Shown here: positions 26,301 through 34,825 of the stretch, one piece after another
Position numbering within the stretch: the first letter of the stretch is position 1
Layout: every line of letters starts with the position of its first letter
NCBI RefSeq assembly: GCF_027924405.1
Contig: NZ_AP026978.1
Location: 186,001 to 250,000, forward strand
Reading direction: 5' to 3'
Length of the DNA: 64,000 bases
Source: Nocardia sputorum
GTDB taxonomy: Bacteria; Actinomycetota; Actinomycetes; Mycobacteriales; Mycobacteriaceae
Made by a program: the position numbers and the translations under genes
Notes under the pieces: generated by a model
The model's database searches: none
Told to the model about the DNA's origin: nothing
Seen by the model: the letters and a program-made list of their open reading frames with translations, nothing else

Positions 26301-26717
26301 TCAGTCGATCGGCCGCGCGGTCTTCATGGCGCGATCGACCTCCCAGAACGCGCGCAGCGCGGCGATCTTGCCGTCGTCGTTCACCCGGTAGGTGAACACC
26401 CCGTCGGCGTCTATCCGGTGGCCGCCGATGGTGCTGCGGATCGTGCCGGTGAAGGCGACTTCGTTGCCGCAGGCGAACGAGTCGCCGAACAGGAACTCGA
26501 TCAGATCCGTCTTCGCGATCGCCTTGTCCCAGAACGCGGCGATGGCCTCCGTGCCGCGGTGGCCTTTGCCCTCCGGATCGAAGCCGGACGGGCCGATGGG
26601 GTCCTCCACGATGCCGTCCTCGGCGAACAGCGCGACCCACGCCTGCTTGTCCCGCGCTCGCACGGCGGCCTGCGAAGCGAGGCCCGCGGCCCGGGCCGGA
26701 TGCTCGGTGGTGGTCAT
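26301..26717 (-). CDS. Ketosteroid-isomerase-like NTF2-fold protein (Rv0760c type)
   Basis: SnoaL/NTF2-fold protein of 138 aa. The order of ARDKQAWVALFAEDGIVEDPIG, GKGHRGTEAIAAFWDKAI and VFTYRVNDDGKIAALRAFWEVD recalls Rv0760c, a steroid-binding isomerase homologue. The Asp in FAEDGIVEDP could serve as a catalytic base. It probably acts on a steroid (inference from the operon). It is last gene of the OB-fold/ltp4/ltp3/LLM operon, 28 bases after the LLM gene, and ends at the terminator. Confidence 0.82.
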   Translation of the reverse strand: MTTTEHPARAAGLASQAAVRARDKQAWVALFAEDGIVEDPIGPSGFDPEGKGHRGTEAIAAFWDKAIAKTDLIEFLFGDSFACGNEVAFTGTIRSTIGGHRIDADGVFTYRVNDDGKIAALRAFWEVDRAMKTARPID

Positions 26718-26745
26718 ACGGCCTCCCTTGGCCGGTGAGTCGTCC

Positions 26746-27639
26746 TCATCGCGCTGCGAGGACGGGTTCGGTGATGTATTGCCGCGCGAACTTGCGCAGC
26801 GAGTCCTGCTTGGCGGCCAGGTCGCCGTCGAATCCGATGCCGTCGGCCAGCCAGGGCACCACGATCGCGTCGGTGACGCCGGCGTCGGCGAGGTCCTGAT
26901 AGCCGGACCGGCCGAACCTATCGACGCACACCGCCTGGATCTCGAACGGCTCGTCGGTCCGGCCGTACTCGGCGCGCAGCGCGTCGAGCTTGCCGATGGT
27001 GCGCCGCAGTTCGTCGTAGGTCATCATGGCCGAGGTCCAGCCGTCGCCCACCCGCGCGGCGCGGCGCAGCGCCGCGTCGGTGTGCCCGCCGATGTAGAAC
27101 GGCACCGGCTCGGTGGGCGCCGGGCTGATCTGCAGCGGATCGAAGTCGAAGAACTCGCCGTGGTACTCGACCATGCCTCCCGCCAGCACCAGCTTGATGA
27201 CCTCGATCATCTCGTCCACCCGGGCGCCGCGGCGCGCGAACGGCACGCCGCACCACTCGAACTCCTCAGGCGCCCAGCCGATGCCGACGCCGAATCCGAA
27301 GCGGTTACCCGACAGGTTGGCCACCGAGCCGACCTGCCGGGCCAGCAGCAGCGGGTTTCGCGAACCCAGCTTCAGCACGTTCGTGTAGAAGCGGATGCGG
27401 CTGGTGACGGCGGCCATGGCGGTCGCGCCGATGAGCGGGTCGACCCACGGGGTGTCCGGTCCCCAGAACCGGCTGCCATCGGCGGTGTACGGGTACTTCG
27501 CCGCCGCCGACTTCATGTAGAACAGCGAGTCGGGCAGCGCGATGGACGAAAAACCGCACTCCTCGGCGGTTGTCGCGAGCTCCGTCAGCTGGTCCAGCGG
27601 ACTCAGCGCGATGCCGACGGTGAACCGCAGCGGGGTCAC
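26746..27639 (-). CDS. LLM-class (F420-dependent type) oxidoreductase
   Basis: Luciferase-like monooxygenase-family protein of 297 aa with TIM-barrel signatures: FTVGIALSPLDQLTELATTAEECGF at the start, the strand RNPLLLARQVGSVANLSGNRF and GVGIGWAPEEFEWCG. It probably uses F420 (inference). It differs from the second LLM protein at 30930. GTG at 27639 forms a GTGA overlap with the ltp3 stop, so it is coupled to the side-chain aldolase genes. Confidence 0.85.
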   Translation of the reverse strand: MTPLRFTVGIALSPLDQLTELATTAEECGFSSIALPDSLFYMKSAAAKYPYTADGSRFWGPDTPWVDPLIGATAMAAVTSRIRFYTNVLKLGSRNPLLLARQVGSVANLSGNRFGFGVGIGWAPEEFEWCGVPFARRGARVDEMIEVIKLVLAGGMVEYHGEFFDFDPLQISPAPTEPVPFYIGGHTDAALRRAARVGDGWTSAMMTYDELRRTIGKLDALRAEYGRTDEPFEIQAVCVDRFGRSGYQDLADAGVTDAIVVPWLADGIGFDGDLAAKQDSLRKFARQYITEPVLAAR

Positions 27640-28802
27640 CGCCGCTCCGATCCGACCACCCACATCGAGAAGTACTGCGAACCGCCGCCGTACGCGTGAC
27701 CCAGCGCCTTGCGCGCGCCCTCGACCTGATAGTCCCCGGCCCGCTGCATGACCTGCTTGGCGGCCTCGGCGAACCGGATCAGCCCGGAGGCGCCGATCGG
27801 GTTGGACGACAGCACGCCGCCGGACGGATTGACCGGAAGAGTCCCGCCGATCTCGGTCTCGCCCTTGTCGGTGAGCTTCCACCCGTCGCCCTGCGGCACG
27901 AAGCCGAGGTTCTCCAGCCACATCGGTTCGAACCAGGAGAACGGGACGTAGATCTCGGCCACGTCGATCTCCTCCAGCGGGTTGGTGATGCCCGCCGCCT
28001 CCCACAGCGCCGCGGCCGCGTCCCGGCCCGCCTGCGGGTTGACCTGGTCGCGGCCGGCGAAGGTGGTCGGCTCGGTGCGCATCGCGGTGCCGTGCACCCA
28101 GGCGACCTTCCGGCCGGTGGCTTCCACCGCCTCGGCGGCCTCCGCGTCGCCGAGTACGATCGCGCACGCGCCGTCGGAGGAGGGGCAGGTCTCATCGAAG
28201 CGGATCGGGTCCCACAGCATCTGCGAGGCGAGCACCGATTCCAGCGTGATGTCGGGCTGCTTGAGGTGGGCCAGCGGGTTCTTGGCGCCGTTGCGGCGAT
28301 CCTTCACCGCGACCATGGCGCCGATGTGGCCCGGCGCGTTCGAGCGCCGGATGTAGGAGCGCACGTGCGGCGCGAAATACCCGCCCGCGCCCGCGCCGAC
28401 CGGCATGGTGAACGGCACCGGAATCGACAGCGCCCACATGGCGTTCGACTCCGACTGCTTCTCCCAGGCCACCGCGAGCACGCGCTTGTGCACGCCCGCC
28501 TGGATCAGGTTGGTCGCGACGATGCCGGTGGAGCCGCCGACCGAACCGGCGGTGTGCACCCGCAACAGCGGCTTTCCGGTGGCGCCGAGCGCGTCCGCCA
28601 TGAACAGCTCAGGCATCATGACGCCCTCGAATCCGTCGGGCGCTTTGCCGACCACGACCGCGTCGATGTCGGCGATGGTGAGACCGGCGTCGGCGAGGGC
28701 CCGGTCGATGGCCTCACGGCACATCCCCGCCATGGACACATCGGTCCGTTTCGTCACGTGATGGGTTTGTCCGGTGCCGAGCACCGCAGCTGGCAAGCTC
28801 AT
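27636..28802 (-). CDS. ltp3: Ltp3-like thiolase-fold steroid aldolase
   Basis: SCP-x/thiolase-superfamily protein of 388 aa, close to Rv3523. Proteins of this group act as retro-aldolases, often with an OB-fold (DUF35) partner, in the last steps of side-chain removal. Recognised segments: VVVGKAPDGFEGVMMPELFMADA, RVHTAGSVGGSTGIVA, AWEKQSESNAMWAL and NPSGGVLSSNPIGASGLIRF. The start overlaps the ltp4 stop (ATGA) and its stop overlaps the LLM start (GTGA). Confidence 0.88.
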   Translation of the reverse strand: MSLPAAVLGTGQTHHVTKRTDVSMAGMCREAIDRALADAGLTIADIDAVVVGKAPDGFEGVMMPELFMADALGATGKPLLRVHTAGSVGGSTGIVATNLIQAGVHKRVLAVAWEKQSESNAMWALSIPVPFTMPVGAGAGGYFAPHVRSYIRRSNAPGHIGAMVAVKDRRNGAKNPLAHLKQPDITLESVLASQMLWDPIRFDETCPSSDGACAIVLGDAEAAEAVEATGRKVAWVHGTAMRTEPTTFAGRDQVNPQAGRDAAAALWEAAGITNPLEEIDVAEIYVPFSWFEPMWLENLGFVPQGDGWKLTDKGETEIGGTLPVNPSGGVLSSNPIGASGLIRFAEAAKQVMQRAGDYQVEGARKALGHAYGGGSQYFSMWVVGSERR

Positions 28803-29836
28803 CGGTTCTCCGATTCCAAGACGGTCACAAGGTTCTGCTGGAGCGCGGGGCCGCTGGTGGCGTGGGCCAGCGCGCGATTCGCCGAGCCCGCGATGATCGC
28901 CTCGGCCGCGAAGCCGATGCGCTCCAGGCCCGCGGCGAACATGGGGTGGGCCGCGAGCGCGCCGCCGGACGGATTCACCTTCGTGCCGTTCTTCAGCCCG
29001 ATCGCCTCGGCGAGGATCAGCTGCTGATGGCTGAACGGCGCGTGCAGCTCGGCGATGTCGAAATCGCTCACGTCGCCGCCGGTGACGGCCTTGGCCGCGG
29101 CGGCCGTCGAGGGCGAGACGGTGAGGTCGCGCGCACCGAGCACGGGAGTGTCGATCCGGTGCGCCATGCCCGTGATCCACGCGGGACGTTCGCACAGTTC
29201 GCGGGCGCGGTCGCCCACGGCGAGCACGATCGCCGCGGCGCCGTCGGTGATCGGCGCGATGTCGTGGGCCCGCAGCGGATCGGCGACGTATGGCTGTTCG
29301 AGCAGGCTGTCGGCGTCACCGGACGCGCCGGCGGCCACGGCCGCCATGTCCCGCTCGGTCCAGCGGCCCGCGTCCAGACCGGCGCGCGCCTGCAGGCCCG
29401 CGATGGACCAGGCGTCCGGCCACAGCGGCGCGACCACGTACGGGTCCAGCTGCATGGTGAGCACCTGGCGTAGCGTGCCCGCGGAGGACTTGCCGAACCC
29501 GTACACCAGCGCCGTCTGCGCCTGTCCCGAGCGCAGTTTCACCCACGCCTCGTACAGTGCCCAGGCGGCGTCCATCTCCACGTGCGATTCGTTGATCGGC
29601 GGCACCGCGCCGATGGCGTCGATCGCCGAGATGAACGAGAAAGCCCGCCCGGCAAGGTAATCGGACGAGCCCGAGCACCAGAAGTCGATGTCGGACTTGG
29701 TGATGCCGAGCCGGTCGTAGAGCTGCTGGAAGCAGGGCACCAGCATCTCGACACCGTTGGTGGTGCCGAAGGTCTCCGGCACGTGCGGCGCGTGGGCGAA
29801 ACCCACGACCGCGATATCGGTGGCGTTGTCAGTCAA
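28799..29836 (-). CDS. ltp4: Ltp4-like thiolase-fold protein
   Basis: Thiolase-fold protein of 345 aa that matches Rv3522 in length and order next to ltp3. Segments include FWCSGSSDYLAGRAFSF, ITDGAAAIVLAVGD and LHAPFSHQQLILAEAIGL with NPSGGALAAHPMFAAGLERIGF. The usual thiolase nucleophile Cys is not evident at its normal place, fitting a lyase or binding role rather than thiolysis. It lies 12 bases after the OB-fold gene and overlaps ltp3 by four bases, so the three products probably form a complex (inference). Confidence 0.85.
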   Translation of the reverse strand: MTDNATDIAVVGFAHAPHVPETFGTTNGVEMLVPCFQQLYDRLGITKSDIDFWCSGSSDYLAGRAFSFISAIDAIGAVPPINESHVEMDAAWALYEAWVKLRSGQAQTALVYGFGKSSAGTLRQVLTMQLDPYVVAPLWPDAWSIAGLQARAGLDAGRWTERDMAAVAAGASGDADSLLEQPYVADPLRAHDIAPITDGAAAIVLAVGDRARELCERPAWITGMAHRIDTPVLGARDLTVSPSTAAAAKAVTGGDVSDFDIAELHAPFSHQQLILAEAIGLKNGTKVNPSGGALAAHPMFAAGLERIGFAAEAIIAGSANRALAHATSGPALQQNLVTVLESENR

Positions 29837-29848
29837 CGTGCGCCTCTC

Positions 29849-30868
29849 TCAGAGGTGGTGCTTGTAGGTCTCGTAGTCGGCGTCCGGCTCGCCGGAGGGG
29901 CGGAAGTGGTCCACGTTCTCCAGGCCGTAGCCCCACTCCTCGCGCGGCTTCCAGACCGCCTGCACCCGCATGCCCATGCGCACTTCGCTCGCGTCGCAGC
30001 CGAGCACCAGGTGCAGCACCGGGATGTCCGCGCCGTCCAGCAGCACGTACGCCGCGACGTACGGCGGCTTGATCCGCTGGCCCATGAACGGCACGTTGAC
30101 GATGCAGAAGGTGGTCACGGTGCCGTGATCGGACAGTACGATGAACTCGTCGGTCGGCCTGCCGTCGGTCGGATTGGCGCCGCGCGGCGGGAAGTACACC
30201 TTGCCCACGGCGTCGGTGCGCGCGCCGATCAGCTTGCCTTCGGCGAGCCCGCGCAGGTACACGGTCTCCTGCGGCGAGGCGGTGTGCTTGTAGGACAGAT
30301 CGACCGGCGTGACGAGCATGGTTACCGGGTCGGCCGCAGCGGATTCCGCCGGTGCGGAGGACTTCTCGCCCGGCTCGAAGCAGACGATGTCGCGAATGCT
30401 GCCCTCGGTCTGCTCGGCCCAGCGGGCGGTCACCCGCAGGCCTTTGTGGATGTCCTCTGGCGCGGCGACGTCGACGGCGTGCAGCAGCGTGGTGTCCGCG
30501 CCGTCCAACCGGATCAGCGCCCAGGCGAACGGGCGGTCGAAAGGCTGGCCGGGCAGCGGCTCGCGCACCCAGGTCCACGACTCGACGGTGCCGGTGTCGG
30601 CGAGGTCGACGAATTCGGTCAGCGGTTCGGCGGTGATCGGATCGTATTCCGGCGGCGGCACGATCACCCGGCCGTCCGAGCCGCGCACGCCGACGATCTT
30701 GTGGTCGCGCAATCCGGTCAGGAAGGTTCCGATGGTGGAGCCGACGGAGCGGGTGTAATCGAAACGCACCCGCAGGGGCGCGCTGAGTACCTCGGGCACG
30801 GCGTCCGTGTTCAATGCCGTGCCGCTACCACCAGCGATTGCCGTGGATGCAGTATTCCCCTGAGTCAC
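29849..30868 (-). CDS. Double OB-fold (DUF35) protein, Rv3521 type
   Basis: Protein of 339 aa, the probable acyl-CoA-binding partner of Ltp3/Ltp4. It shows an internal duplication. The first half has GTFLTGLRDHKIVGVRGSDG, PPPEYDP and PFAWALIRLDGADTTLLHAVD; the second has YLRGLAEGKLIGARTDAVG, PPRGANP and PYVAAYVLLDGADIPVLHLV. Each half resembles one rubredoxin-like plus OB-fold DUF35 unit, but the zinc cysteines are absent. GTG at 30868 lies ten bases past the KstR box and has no ribosome site, so it may be read from a leaderless mRNA. Confidence 0.82.
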   Translation of the reverse strand: MTQGNTASTAIAGGSGTALNTDAVPEVLSAPLRVRFDYTRSVGSTIGTFLTGLRDHKIVGVRGSDGRVIVPPPEYDPITAEPLTEFVDLADTGTVESWTWVREPLPGQPFDRPFAWALIRLDGADTTLLHAVDVAAPEDIHKGLRVTARWAEQTEGSIRDIVCFEPGEKSSAPAESAAADPVTMLVTPVDLSYKHTASPQETVYLRGLAEGKLIGARTDAVGKVYFPPRGANPTDGRPTDEFIVLSDHGTVTTFCIVNVPFMGQRIKPPYVAAYVLLDGADIPVLHLVLGCDASEVRMGMRVQAVWKPREEWGYGLENVDHFRPSGEPDADYETYKHHL

Positions 30869-30877
30869 GATATCGAG

Positions 30878-30891
30878 TAGAACAGGTTCTA
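30878..30891. promoter_or_regulatory. KstR operator, perfect palindrome
   Basis: TAGAACAGGTTCTA, with fully symmetrical arms, lies between the divergent OB-fold and Rv3520c-type genes and overlaps both promoters. Confidence 0.92.
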
Positions 30892-30929
30892 ACTCTGGTG
30901 GCAAGCAGTTGATCGGAAAGGGGTCCGGC

Positions 30930-31967
30930 GTGAAGTTCGGATTGCAACTCGGGTACTGGATGGCCCAGCCGCCCGCGAACGCGGGGGAGCTGGTGGTGGC
31001 GGCCGAGGAAGCCGGGTTCGACGCCGTCTTCGCCGCCGAGTCGTGGGGGTCGGACGCGTTCGGCCCGCTCACCTGGTGGGGTTCCGCCACGCGGCGGGTG
31101 CGCCTGGGCACCTCGGTGGTGCAGATGTCGGCGCGGACGCCGGCCGCGACCGCCATGCACGCGCTCACCCTCGATCACCTCAGCGGCGGTCGCGCGATCC
31201 TCGGCCTGGGCGTCTCGGGTCCGCAGGTGGTGGAGGGCTGGTACGGCCAGCCCTTCGCCAAGCCGTTGCAGCGCACCCGCGAGTACGTCGGAATCGTGCG
31301 TCAGGTGCTGGCCCGGCAGGCGCCCGTCACCAGCGACGGCCCGCACTACCCGCTGCCCTACACCGGGCCGGGCTCGCTCGGGCTCGGTAAGCCGCTGAAG
31401 CCGATCGTGCATCCGCTACGTGCGGATTTGCCGATCTGGCTGGGTGCGGAGGGGCCGAAGAACGTGGCGCTCACCGCCGAGATCGCCGACGGCTGGCTGG
31501 CCATCTACTACGCGCCCCGGCTGGCCGGAATGTACGACGAGTGGCTCGACGAGGGCTTCGCGCGGGCGGGCGCGCGGCGCAGCCGGGACGACTTCGAGAT
31601 CGCCGCGAGTTGCCAGGTGGTGATCACCGACGATCCGGCGAGCGAGCTGGAGCGGATGCGCTGGATCATGGCGCTCTACATCGGCGGCATGGGCGCCCCG
31701 GAACTGAATTTCCACGCTCAGGTGTACCGGCGGATGGGCTACGACCGGGAGGTCGACGAGATCGGCAAGTTGTTCCAGTCGGGCAAGAAGGCGGAGGCCG
31801 CCGCGGCGGTGCCGGACGAGCTGATTCTGGACACCGCGATCATCGGCGACGAGGAGCACGTCCGCAAGCAGCTGCGGGTCTGGGAGGCCGCGGGCGTGAC
31901 CATGATGCTGGTGTCGGTTCCGGATGTCGCGCAATTGCATCGGCTCGCACCCCTTGTCGAACAGTAG
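30930..31967 (+). CDS. F420-dependent LLM oxidoreductase, Rv3520c type
   Basis: LLM-class flavin/F420 oxidoreductase of 345 aa, orthologous to Rv3520c. The start KFGLQLGYWMAQPPANAGEL, GLGVSGPQVVEGWYGQPFAKPL and GAEGPKNVALTAEIADGWL are near-identical in pattern. The role in steroid catabolism is not settled; KstR control supports one. GTG at 30930 is preceded by AAAGGGG. The TAG stop (31965-31967) is itself the first three bases of the next KstR operator. Confidence 0.88.
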   Translation: MKFGLQLGYWMAQPPANAGELVVAAEEAGFDAVFAAESWGSDAFGPLTWWGSATRRVRLGTSVVQMSARTPAATAMHALTLDHLSGGRAILGLGVSGPQVVEGWYGQPFAKPLQRTREYVGIVRQVLARQAPVTSDGPHYPLPYTGPGSLGLGKPLKPIVHPLRADLPIWLGAEGPKNVALTAEIADGWLAIYYAPRLAGMYDEWLDEGFARAGARRSRDDFEIAASCQVVITDDPASELERMRWIMALYIGGMGAPELNFHAQVYRRMGYDREVDEIGKLFQSGKKAEAAAAVPDELILDTAIIGDEEHVRKQLRVWEAAGVTMMLVSVPDVAQLHRLAPLVEQ

Positions 31968-31978
31968 AACACGTTCTA
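31965..31978. promoter_or_regulatory. KstR operator overlapping the upstream stop codon
   Basis: TAGAACACGTTCTA is a perfect match. Its first TAG is the stop of the LLM gene, and its last TA begins the -10-like TAGATT (31977-31982), seven bases before the GTG of the acyl-CoA synthetase gene. Confidence 0.92.
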
Positions 31979-31989
31979 GATTCGATGGG

Positions 31990-33582
31990 GTGACTGCCTC
32001 ATCCGCCCCGTCGGCTCCTAACCGTCCCTCTGCGCAGGAACCGGAAAAAATCCTCGGTCTGTGGAACATCGCCGAAGCCGAACCCGATCGCATCGCGATG
32101 GTCGATCCCTGGGGCCGGGAGGTGACGTATCGCGAATTGGCCACGCTCGCCAATCGTTACGCCACCGGCCTGCGCGGGCTCGGCTTGAACACCGGTGACG
32201 TGCTGGTGAGCATGGTGCACAACTGCGTGGAGGCCATCGCGGCGTATTTCGCGGCCTACCAGTCGGGGTTGTACATCGTCGCGGTGAACTGGCATCTCAC
32301 CGGTCCGGAGGTCGCCTACATCCTGGCCGACAGCGAGGCGAAGGCGTTCATCGCCAGCGATCGTTTCGCCGCCGCCGCCAAAGCCGCCGCCGACGAGGCC
32401 GGGCTGCCCGCGACGGCGCGCTTCGCGGTGGGTGAGATCGAAGGCTTCAAGTCGGTGGCCTGGCTCGGCGCGGCCGACACCGGCCGTCCGTCCGACCGCA
32501 GCACCGGCGCGCCCATGCTCTACACCTCCGGAACCACCGGACGGCCCAAGGGCGTACGGCGGCCGCTCACCGGCGCGGACCCCGACGTCGTCCCACCGCA
32601 CACCACCGCGTTCTTCGGCCTGTTCGAGCTCGCGCCCTACGACGACCACGTGCACATCTGCGGCTCGCCGCTGTACCACACGGCGGTGCTGAACTTCGCG
32701 ACCATCTCGATCCAGCTGGGCCACAAGCTTGTTTTGATGGACCGCTGGGACGCTGAGGACATGCTGCGGCTGATCGACAAGCACCGGGTGACGCACAGCC
32801 ACATGGTGCCCACCCAGTTCCACCGCCTGCTCGCGTTGCCGGAGGAGGTGCGCGCCAAGTACGACGTGTCTTCGCTGCGCAGCATGGTGCACGGCGCCGC
32901 GCCCTGCCCGCAGGAGACGAAGCGGCAGATGCTCGAGTGGTGGGGCCCGACGGTCACCGAGTACTACGCGGCCACCGAGGGCGGCGGCACGGTGATCAAC
33001 GGCACCGAGTGGCTGCGGAAACCGGGCTCGGTCGGCAAGGCGTGGCCGTGGTCTGTGATCAAGGTGCTGAGCGAAGAGGACGGCTCCGAGGTGCCGGTCG
33101 GCGAACCCGGCCTGGTCTACATGCGCATGGGCGCTTCGAGTTTCGAGTACCACCACGACAAGGCCAAGACCGAGGACTCGCGCGTCGGCGACCTGTTCAC
33201 CGTCGGCGACATCGGCCACCTCGACGAGGACGGCTATCTCTACCTGCACGACCGGCGCTCGGACCTGATCCTGTCCGGCGGTGTGAACATCTACCCGGCG
33301 GAGGTCGAGAACGTCCTGATCACCCACCCCAAGGTCGCCGACGTGGCGGTCTTCGGCATCCCGCATCCGGATTGGGGCCAGGAAGTGAAGGCCGTCGTAC
33401 AGCCCGCCGACGGGATCGACGGCGACGACGCGCTCACCGAGGAACTGCTCGCTTTCGCCGCCACCCAATTGGCGAAGTACAAGATGCCGAAATCGATCGA
33501 CTACCTGCCCGAACTGCCGCGCGACCCCAACGGCAAGCTCTACAAGCGCAAGCTGCGGGAACGGTACATCCCCGCCTCCTGA
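31990..33582 (+). CDS. Acyl-CoA synthetase (FadD4-like) under KstR control
   Basis: AMP-forming acyl-CoA ligase of 530 aa. TSGTTGRPKGVRRPL, GSPLYHTAVLNF, YAATEGGGTVIN and DRRSDLILSGGVNIYPAEVENVL mark the adenylation domain and the mobile C-terminal domain. It is not FadD19 (encoded at 44611) and looks more like FadD4-type enzymes. It likely activates a sterol side-chain acid or a released propionyl/branched acid (inference). GTG at 31990 has no ribosome site and is placed for a leaderless transcript. Confidence 0.88.
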   Translation: MTASSAPSAPNRPSAQEPEKILGLWNIAEAEPDRIAMVDPWGREVTYRELATLANRYATGLRGLGLNTGDVLVSMVHNCVEAIAAYFAAYQSGLYIVAVNWHLTGPEVAYILADSEAKAFIASDRFAAAAKAAADEAGLPATARFAVGEIEGFKSVAWLGAADTGRPSDRSTGAPMLYTSGTTGRPKGVRRPLTGADPDVVPPHTTAFFGLFELAPYDDHVHICGSPLYHTAVLNFATISIQLGHKLVLMDRWDAEDMLRLIDKHRVTHSHMVPTQFHRLLALPEEVRAKYDVSSLRSMVHGAAPCPQETKRQMLEWWGPTVTEYYAATEGGGTVINGTEWLRKPGSVGKAWPWSVIKVLSEEDGSEVPVGEPGLVYMRMGASSFEYHHDKAKTEDSRVGDLFTVGDIGHLDEDGYLYLHDRRSDLILSGGVNIYPAEVENVLITHPKVADVAVFGIPHPDWGQEVKAVVQPADGIDGDDALTEELLAFAATQLAKYKMPKSIDYLPELPRDPNGKLYKRKLRERYIPAS

Positions 33583-33696
33583 GATTCGCCGCCGGACGGA
33601 CGGCGCCGGGCAATACCCGGTCCAGGTCCGGCGGAGGGTAGGCGCGCCGCGCAGCCGGGCCGCTGGGGCTGTGACCCGGCCGCGCGACGACGCGGA

Positions 33697-33737
33697 GCGA
33701 ATGCGCCCTTCACGATTACCGTGAAGGGCGCATTCGC
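33697..33737 (+). terminator. Terminator of the acyl-CoA synthetase gene, at the island edge
   Basis: Perfect 18-bp stem (33697-33714 with 33720-33737) with five-base loop ATTAC. Cassette-derived sequence begins directly after it at about 33738. Confidence 0.88.
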
Positions 33738-34019
33738 GTCCAGGGGTGGGAAACAATCCAACCGGGGACGGTGGAGATTCCGCACCTTCTGACCTGGTTC
33801 TCCGAGCCGGATACGTTCATCGGCTCCACTATGACCGACACCGGCCGGGGTACCTTCACCGTATCCGGTCGGCCGATCACCGAGCCGGATGTGTTGGGCA
33901 TGTCGACCTTGGCGGAGGACGAAACTGCTATCGAGGTCCCGAAGCTAGGAAGGACGTTCTACGGCAATGCTGCTGCGGCCCAACGATGTACCGGACCTGT
34001 GGCCGAATCTGTTCCGTGA
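33738..34019 (+). pseudogene. Cassette gene A, copy 1, 5'-truncated
   Basis: Translation in the frame of VQGWETIQPGTVEIPHLL to the stop at 34019 matches the intact gene at 38707 from VQGW onward (EIPHLLTxFxEPDTFIG, MTDTGRGTF, ERTFYGNAA pattern). The first 30 or so codons, the start and the promoter are missing; the fadD terminator hairpin sits at the break. Its end is also longer than in copy 2, reading through into the DUF6879 gene. A GTG at 33771 could start a shorter product. Confidence 0.65.
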
Positions 34020-34485
34020 GCTGAAACGGGACGCGTTCCATCTCGAAGTGCGGGACGAATACCACGTAGCCGACGAGGACACCCGCATACGTGCGTTCCT
34101 CGCTGGCGAACCAGCCCCGTACACCCGGACGCCGTGGCAGGACCTCATGCTGGAAACCACTGGCCGGGGCGTATCGGTGACCCGTGTTCGGGTGGTCACC
34201 GAACCACTGTCGGACTATCAGCGATGGTTGTTGTCGGTCACCGGGTACAACGTGGAAGCTGGGGACGACATCCGTTATGTGCCGAGAAATATCGCGGGAA
34301 CGGTGCCACCAGACGACTGGTGGTTGATGGATGGCGAGAGGGTTGTTTACAACCTTACCGATCCGGCCGGGGTACCGGCCGGTCTGGCAGTGACCACAGA
34401 CCCCGGAATCGTGACGTACTGCCAAGAGGTACGGGGGCGGCTCTGGAAGCTGGCTATCCCTTATGCGGAGTACGTCGAGCGGTGA
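33967..34485 (+). CDS. Cassette gene B, copy 1: DUF6879 protein
   Basis: Protein of 172 aa of the DUF6879 family: LFRELKRDAFHLEVRDEY, FLAGEPAPYTRTPWQDLM, TGRGVSVTRVRVVTEPLSDYQRW, NVEAGDDIRYVPRN and LWKLAIPYAEYVE. Soluble, acidic, function unknown. In actinomycetes these genes are linked to XRE-DUF5753 regulators. Its start lies inside the end of gene A and its stop overlaps the gene C start (GTGA). The frame is intact although both partners are damaged, so it may still be made if a promoter remains. Confidence 0.8.
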   Translation: MLLRPNDVPDLWPNLFRELKRDAFHLEVRDEYHVADEDTRIRAFLAGEPAPYTRTPWQDLMLETTGRGVSVTRVRVVTEPLSDYQRWLLSVTGYNVEAGDDIRYVPRNIAGTVPPDDWWLMDGERVVYNLTDPAGVPAGLAVTTDPGIVTYCQEVRGRLWKLAIPYAEYVER

Positions 34486-34740
34486 CCAACTCCGTTCATG
34501 AAGCGCGACAAGCCCTTGGGGCAACTCTCCGAGGGCTTCGTCGTGATGCTGGGCTCTCCGGCCGTCAGCTTGCCTCTCTTGCGGGTTGGCATGAGTCGGT
34601 GGTGTACAAAGATCGAAACCGGGGACCGTAGCCCCACGGAGGCGCATCTAAGGGCCTACTGCCGCCATACCGGCAACGACGCTCAGTTACCCGACCAACC
34701 TACCACCGCCGACGTCGACAAGCCCGCTTTGGCCGGTTGA
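34482..34740 (+). pseudogene. Cassette gene C, copy 1: frameshifted, truncated XRE-DUF5753 regulator
   Basis: From the GTG at 34482 the frame reads VTNSVHEARQALGATLRGLR and on through LSGRQLASLAGWHESVV. One extra A at about 34606 then shifts the frame. Removing it restores SKIETGDRSPTEAHLRAYCRHTGNDAQLPD, the helix-turn-helix end seen in copies 2 and 3. After that the DUF5753 ligand-like domain (about 200 residues) is absent. So copy 1 has lost the regulator through a frameshift and a deletion. Confidence 0.85.
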
Positions 34741-34825
34741 CCCCGATCGAATAGGAAACCATGCTGACCGCAGCAGCGCTACAACTGTCTCCCGATCCTG
34801 CAGCAGCCCCAACCTCCACTCGTGG

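Noticed and set aside
33660..33740. N-terminal homology of cassette gene A copy 1 reading ECALHDYREGRIRVQGW
   Set aside because: This stretch is the perfect 18-bp terminator hairpin of the upstream gene; the resemblance to CPSLYATDRG is chance.
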